A stretch of DNA of 64,000 nt, taken from assembly GCA_035294225.1 (NCBI GenBank), contig DATGLH010000104.1, positions 1-64,000 of the forward strand, read 5' to 3'. Below are positions 60,585-64,000 of the stretch, piece by piece. The position numbers were made by a program, and so were the translations under genes. The notes under the pieces were generated by a model. It made no database searches and had not been told where the DNA came from. It saw only the letters and a list, made by a program, of their open reading frames with translations. Source of the DNA: Trebonia sp035294225. Lineage in GTDB: Bacteria > Actinomycetota > Actinomycetes > Streptosporangiales > Streptosporangiaceae. Each line of letters opens with the position of its first letter. Positions within the stretch are counted from its first letter, which is position 1.

Positions 60585-61519
60585 TGGCGAGGAGTGGCGT
60601 CGGCGGGGTGCGCGCGCTGAACGAGGTGATCTGGCCGGAGGAAGGGCCGGCCACGACCCGGCGCAGCCGCCGCCGGCGTGGCTCGCTGCTGTCCGGCCTA
60701 TCCCGCCGCGCGCTGACCAACATCCTGATCGTGATCATCGCGTTGGTCGAGATCTACCCGCTGTTCTGGATCCTGACCAGTTCGTTCAAGAGCCAGGACG
60801 ACTTCACCACCCAGCCGCTGTGGTCGCTGCCGAAGCACCTCAACTTCCACAACTACGTGACGGCATGGCTCACCGGGAACCTCGGCACGGACGCGCTGAA
60901 CAGCCTGACCGTCACGCTCGTCTCGATGGCCGTCATCCTGCTCCTCGGGTCGGCCGCGGCGTTCGCCCTCGAGATCATGGTGTGGCGGGGACGGACCAGC
61001 ATCCTGCTGCTCATCATCGGCGGCCTGATGGTACCCACCCAGCTGATCCTGCTTCCGCTGTTCACCATCTATTTCAAGCTCGGCCTCACGAACTCGCTGT
61101 TGCCGCTGATCATCACCTATATCGGCCAGGGGCTTCCGCTCACGGTTTTCCTGATGGCGACGTATTTCCGGGCGGTCCCGCGCGAGCTTTTCGAAGCCTG
61201 CGCGCTCGACGGCGGCGGCGCGTTCCGCTGCTTCTTCTCGGTGGGCCTGCCGCTGGTGCGCAACGGCATCTTCACCCTGGGGCTGCTGCTGTTCTTCTCC
61301 ATCTGGAACGACCTGCTCGTCGCCCTGACGTTCAACTCAAAGCCGTCGCTGTCCACCGTCCAGGTCGGACTGCTCAACTTCAACGGACAGTACGGTCAGG
61401 TCGCCTACGGGCCGCTGCTCGCCGCGATCAGCATCGTCATCTTCTCGACGTTCATCGTGTACGCGCTGATCAACCAGCGGGTCATGCGCGGGCTCACCGC
61501 GGGCTCGGTCAAGGGCTGA
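60584..61519 (+). CDS. ABC sugar transporter permease 2
   Basis: A 311-residue MalG-type permease with six hydrophobic segments, preceded by an Arg-rich cytoplasmic N-terminus. The EAA loop is EACALDGGGAFRCFFSVGLP. ATG overlaps the first permease stop (TGATG), showing coupling. The ATP-binding subunit is not encoded nearby. Confidence 0.94.
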   Translation: MARSGVGGVRALNEVIWPEEGPATTRRSRRRRGSLLSGLSRRALTNILIVIIALVEIYPLFWILTSSFKSQDDFTTQPLWSLPKHLNFHNYVTAWLTGNLGTDALNSLTVTLVSMAVILLLGSAAAFALEIMVWRGRTSILLLIIGGLMVPTQLILLPLFTIYFKLGLTNSLLPLIITYIGQGLPLTVFLMATYFRAVPRELFEACALDGGGAFRCFFSVGLPLVRNGIFTLGLLLFFSIWNDLLVALTFNSKPSLSTVQVGLLNFNGQYGQVAYGPLLAAISIVIFSTFIVYALINQRVMRGLTAGSVKG

Positions 61520-61528
61520 GGGATCCGC

Positions 61529-62380
61529 GTGATCGTCGACGCGCACGTTCACGCCTGGCCGCGCCGGCCCTACTCGCCGGGGCCCGGCCCCGGGCCGCCG
61601 GGGTCTTACCAGAGCCTGCTGCGCGAGATGGACGCCGCGAGCGTGGGCGCGGCCCTGATCGTGAGCGCCGCGCTGCCCGGCAACACCGGCAACAACGAGT
61701 ACGTGGCCGACGCGGTGGCGGCCTGCCCTGGACGGCTCTACCAGCTCGCGGACGTGGACAGCAGGTGGAGCAAGACCTATCACCAGGCCGGGGCGGCGGA
61801 CCGGCTCGCCGAGGTGTACGGCAGGCTGTCCCCCGTCGGCGTGTCACACTACCTCGCCGGCGACAACGATGGCTGGCTGCGTTCGGACGAGGGCCGCGGC
61901 TTCCTCGCGGCCGCGGACCGCCGTGGCCTCATCATGGGCCTCGCCGCCCCGCCGGGCTGGTTTCCCGACATTCTCCACGCGGCCGCGTCCGTGCCGCGGA
62001 TGCCCGTGCTGCTCAACCATCTCGCGCTCGTCATGCTTCACCCGGACGGCGCGGCCGCGGGCCTGGACCTCGTCCGGCAGGGAGCCGGGCAGCACAACCT
62101 GATTGTCAAGGTCTCCGGCTACTACTACGGAAGCAACCGGCCCTCGGGCTACCCGTTCGCCGGCCGGCTCACGATCGTCCGCGCGTTTTACGATGCGTGG
62201 GGGCCCGGCCGGATGGTGTGGGCGTCCGACTTTCCCGCCTCGGCGCCGCACATGACCTACCGGCAGAGCCTTGAGGTCCTCCGTGAGCACGCCGGTTTCA
62301 TCGATCCGGCGGACATGCCGCTCATCCTGGGCGGGACGATGGGCGCCATTCTCGACGGAAGCTGGCGCGAGGCGCGCTGA
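61529..62380 (+). CDS. amidohydrolase_2 family hydrolase (sugar lactonase-like)
   Basis: A 283-residue metal-dependent hydrolase. It starts with VDAHVHAWP (HxH metal ligands), followed by LLNHLALVML (His) and MVWASDFPASAPH (Asp). The closest functional types are L-fucono- or L-rhamnono-lactonases and 2-pyrone-4,6-dicarboxylate lactonase. Given the neighbouring dehydrogenase and the rhamnosidase, an L-rhamnono-lactone role is plausible but not proven. GTG start nine bases after the permease stop, so it is part of the importer operon. Confidence 0.88.
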   Translation: MIVDAHVHAWPRRPYSPGPGPGPPGSYQSLLREMDAASVGAALIVSAALPGNTGNNEYVADAVAACPGRLYQLADVDSRWSKTYHQAGAADRLAEVYGRLSPVGVSHYLAGDNDGWLRSDEGRGFLAAADRRGLIMGLAAPPGWFPDILHAAASVPRMPVLLNHLALVMLHPDGAAAGLDLVRQGAGQHNLIVKVSGYYYGSNRPSGYPFAGRLTIVRAFYDAWGPGRMVWASDFPASAPHMTYRQSLEVLREHAGFIDPADMPLILGGTMGAILDGSWREAR

Positions 62381-62498
62381 CGGGCGCCCGGTTACGCCGG
62401 GTGGTTCGCGGCAGGCTGGCGGACGCAGCGGCCGTTCCCCGGCCCCGCGGGCCCGTTCGGCGGCCCCGCCCGTGGGCCGCGGGCCTGTTCGGCGGCGG

Positions 62499-63359
62499 TC
62501 AGGGGGCCTGTTCGGCGGCCAGCTCGTCGCGCCAGAGGTGTTCTGGCTCGAAGCCGAGTTCGGCGCGCGCCCGGCCGATGGACATGAGCGTCTCGAACTC
62601 CCCGATCTCGCGCAGCGGCACGCCGGGAAACGCGCCACTGGCCAGCTCACGGCTCGGGATCGAAAGCCCTGTGTCGGACGCCGCGATGTTGTAGGCCCGG
62701 AACCCGGGTGCGGCCCGCCCGAGGGCCAGGGAGATCGCGGCCGCGGCGTCGCGCGCGTCCACATAGCTCCACACGAGGTCCCTGCGATAGGCCGGGTCCG
62801 CGTGCCGCGCGGCGAACCCCCGGTACTCGCCCTCCTGGGTGACGTTCGTGAAGCGGAGCGCCGTGATGCTCAGGTCCGGATCCCAGCGCACCAGCTGCGC
62901 GGCGATCGCTTCCTCGGCCACCTTCGCAAGCGCGTAGGTATTGTTGGCGCGCGGCGGGGAATCCTCGTCAAGGGGGAGGTACGCCGGCGGCTCGGCGAAG
63001 GGGAATCCGAGCACGTTAATGCTGGACGCGTAGACGACGGTACGGATCCCCGCGCGCAGCACGGCATGCAGGACGTTGAACGTGATGCTCATGTTCTCCT
63101 GGAACAGGGCGGCGTCCGGGACCAGCCCGTTGACGGGAATCGCCGCGAGGTGCACGACCGCGTCGAGGCCGGCATGGCGCGCCGTGACGCCGAGCACCGC
63201 GTCAAGCACCTGACCGTAGTCGGTCAGGTCGGCCTTTGTGAATCCGAAGCCCGGCACGCCGTCCTGGTCAAGGCCAAGCACGTCGTGGCCCTGACGGCGG
63301 AGCAGCCTCACCGTGGGCCGCCCGAGCTTGCCGGAGCTGCCGGTCACCGCGATGCGCAT
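62499..63359 (-). CDS. NAD-dependent epimerase/dehydratase family protein (sugar dehydrogenase-like)
   Basis: A 286-residue extended short-chain dehydrogenase. The NAD motif is VTGSSGKLGRPTV, the active-site Y-x-x-x-K is NTYALAKVAEE, and a Ser is in VVYASSINVLG. The overall pattern resembles uronate or L-rhamnose dehydrogenases of the SDR superfamily more than UDP-sugar epimerases. ATG has GGGAGG upstream. The three 20-bp repeats at 63373-63432 lie in its leader. Convergent with the lactonase gene; divergent from the rhamnosidase gene. Confidence 0.87.
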   Translation of the reverse strand: MRIAVTGSSGKLGRPTVRLLRRQGHDVLGLDQDGVPGFGFTKADLTDYGQVLDAVLGVTARHAGLDAVVHLAAIPVNGLVPDAALFQENMSITFNVLHAVLRAGIRTVVYASSINVLGFPFAEPPAYLPLDEDSPPRANNTYALAKVAEEAIAAQLVRWDPDLSITALRFTNVTQEGEYRGFAARHADPAYRRDLVWSYVDARDAAAAISLALGRAAPGFRAYNIAASDTGLSIPSRELASGAFPGVPLREIGEFETLMSIGRARAELGFEPEHLWRDELAAEQAP

Positions 63360-63372
63360 GCCTGCCTCCCTG

Positions 63373-63432
63373 TTCCCGCCGTGGTAGCCGGGTTCCCGCT
63401 GTGGTAGCCGGGTTCCCGCTGTGGTAGTCAAG
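63373..63432. repeat. three tandem 20-bp repeats in the leader of the dehydrogenase gene
   Basis: TTCCCGCYGTGGTAGCCGGG occurs at 63373 and 63393; a third copy at 63413 differs in its last four bases. The region 63360-63565 otherwise holds the divergent promoters. Confidence 0.85.
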
Positions 63433-63493
63433 CCCGTTTCATGCCGGTTGCCGACCGGGTCATGCGTGCTGAGGCATGATCCTGCCAACTGGG

Positions 63494-63507
63494 TTGAAAC
63501 GTGTCAA
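63494..63507. promoter_or_regulatory. LacI-type operator TTGAAACGTGTCAA
   Basis: Nearly palindromic 14-mer, 58 bp before the rhamnosidase start; shares TGAAACGT with the sites at 56346 and 58062. Confidence 0.6.
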
Positions 63508-63565
63508 ATGATAGCTACGCTAGAGCGGACAGGCGGCCGGGCTGAGAGTAGGGGAGAACAAACAG

Positions 63566-64000
63566 ATGCATGCGACGCCGGGCGTGCCCGCAGTCGAGCA
63601 CCACCGGGAAGCCCTGGGCATCGGTGAGCGCGAGCCCCGCTTGTCCTGGGCCGTCTCGGCGCCGCCGGAATGGCGGCAGAGTGCCTACGAGATCGAGCTG
63701 TCCCGTGACACGGGGACCTCTGTCACCCGGGTCAGCTCGCCGGACCAGGTACTCGTGCCCTGGCCCGGTGACCGGCTGCGGTCGCGGGAACGGGTGCGAG
63801 TGCGGGTGCGGGTCGCGGGCCAGTCGGGCGAGTTCGGGCCGTGGAGCCGCCCGGCCGTGCTCGAAGCCGGGCTGCTCGACCCCCGGGACTGGCTGGCCGT
63901 GCCCGTTGGCGGGGACTGGCCGGAGAACCCCGACTCCGACGATCGCCGTCCGGCCATCGTGCGGCGGGAGTTCCACCTCGGGGGCGAGCCGGTCAGCGCT
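63566..64000 (+). CDS. alpha-L-rhamnosidase N-terminal part (GH78), truncated by the window end
   Basis: The first 145 residues of a probable GH78 alpha-L-rhamnosidase. The opening motif ALGIGEREPRLSWAVSAP is typical of the first beta-sandwich domain of this family, followed by QSAYEIELSRD, VPWPGDRLRSRERVRVRVRV and FGPWSRPAVLEAGLLDPRDW. The reading frame is open at the window end, so the catalytic (alpha/alpha)6-barrel lies outside. ATG with GGGGAG. It would remove terminal L-rhamnose from glycosides for the adjacent catabolic genes. Confidence 0.85.
   Translation, partial: MHATPGVPAVEHHREALGIGEREPRLSWAVSAPPEWRQSAYEIELSRDTGTSVTRVSSPDQVLVPWPGDRLRSRERVRVRVRVAGQSGEFGPWSRPAVLEAGLLDPRDWLAVPVGGDWPENPDSDDRRPAIVRREFHLGGEPVSA

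Noticed and set aside
63373..63432. Short regularly spaced repeats as a CRISPR array
   Set aside because: Contiguous 20-bp units without unique spacers; no cas gene anywhere in the window.

Overview
The window is a very GC-rich chromosomal segment (AT-rich only in short intergenic patches) with GTG/TTG starts, leaderless-looking genes and actinobacterial marker families: F420/FMN luciferase-like oxidoreductases, a mycothiol-type maleylpyruvate isomerase fold protein, three SAV2177-family methyltransferases, a DUF5753 helix-turn-helix protein, ThyX, LytR-CpsA-Psr and an NDMA-type alcohol dehydrogenase. It looks like a filamentous actinobacterium, probably of the Streptosporangiales/Streptomycetales type. 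No rRNA, tRNA, CRISPR array, phage or complete insertion sequence was seen.

Layout. 0-5.5 kb: luciferase-like oxidoreductase, Hsp20, gamma carbonic anhydrase, then a minus-strand copper amine oxidase with its APC permease. 5.5-9.9 kb: LacI regulator divergent from a Gfo/Idh - DUF993 - TIM-barrel isomerase operon; matching LacI-type operators sit before both the permease and the dehydrogenase operon. 10-18 kb: mixed housekeeping and accessory genes (luciferase-like, TetR, GH3 lipoprotein, AI-2E exporter family, XdhC-like, DinB-like, MaoC, a membrane-anchored alpha/beta hydrolase). 18.1-20.5 kb: a trp attenuator (13-aa leader peptide with tandem Trp codons, two perfect 9-bp hairpins) ahead of a fused anthranilate synthase trpEG. 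20.5-31 kb: TetR/MFS pair, methyltransferase plus HTH pair, ThyX, flavohemoprotein, a class-I amidotransferase lacking its cysteine, CcdA and a GT87-type mannosyltransferase. 31.5-36.6 kb: fadA-fadB and two tandem methyltransferases. 36.9-39.7 kb: aldehyde dehydrogenase and phosphotriesterase-family lactonase. 40-45.6 kb: phenylacetate catabolism (paaR-paaK divergent from paaABCDE, with a PaaR operator between them). 45.8-54.4 kb: amidase, alcohol dehydrogenase and a four-gene translationally coupled operon made of the two halves of a PEP-synthase-like phosphotransferase, an inositol-monophosphatase-family phosphatase and a MetE-like zinc methyltransferase, followed by a DapA-like aldolase. 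54.5-56.2 kb: LCP ligase. 56.4-64 kb: a rhamnoside-type sugar locus (GH63-like hydrolase, ABC importer, amidohydrolase-type lactonase, NAD-dependent sugar dehydrogenase/epimerase and the start of an alpha-L-rhamnosidase), studded with five similar LacI-type half-palindromes.

The two items most worth attention are (1) the 48.6-53.3 kb operon, which resembles the alkylphenol phosphorylation/dephosphorylation module (CreH-CreI-CreD of Corynebacterium glutamicum; phenylphosphate synthase of Thauera) but carries a MetE-like zinc enzyme where the known system has a P450, and (2) a family of four dispersed AT-rich repeats, each exactly 63 bp and alignable without gaps, one of which contains the start codon of the DapA-like gene.
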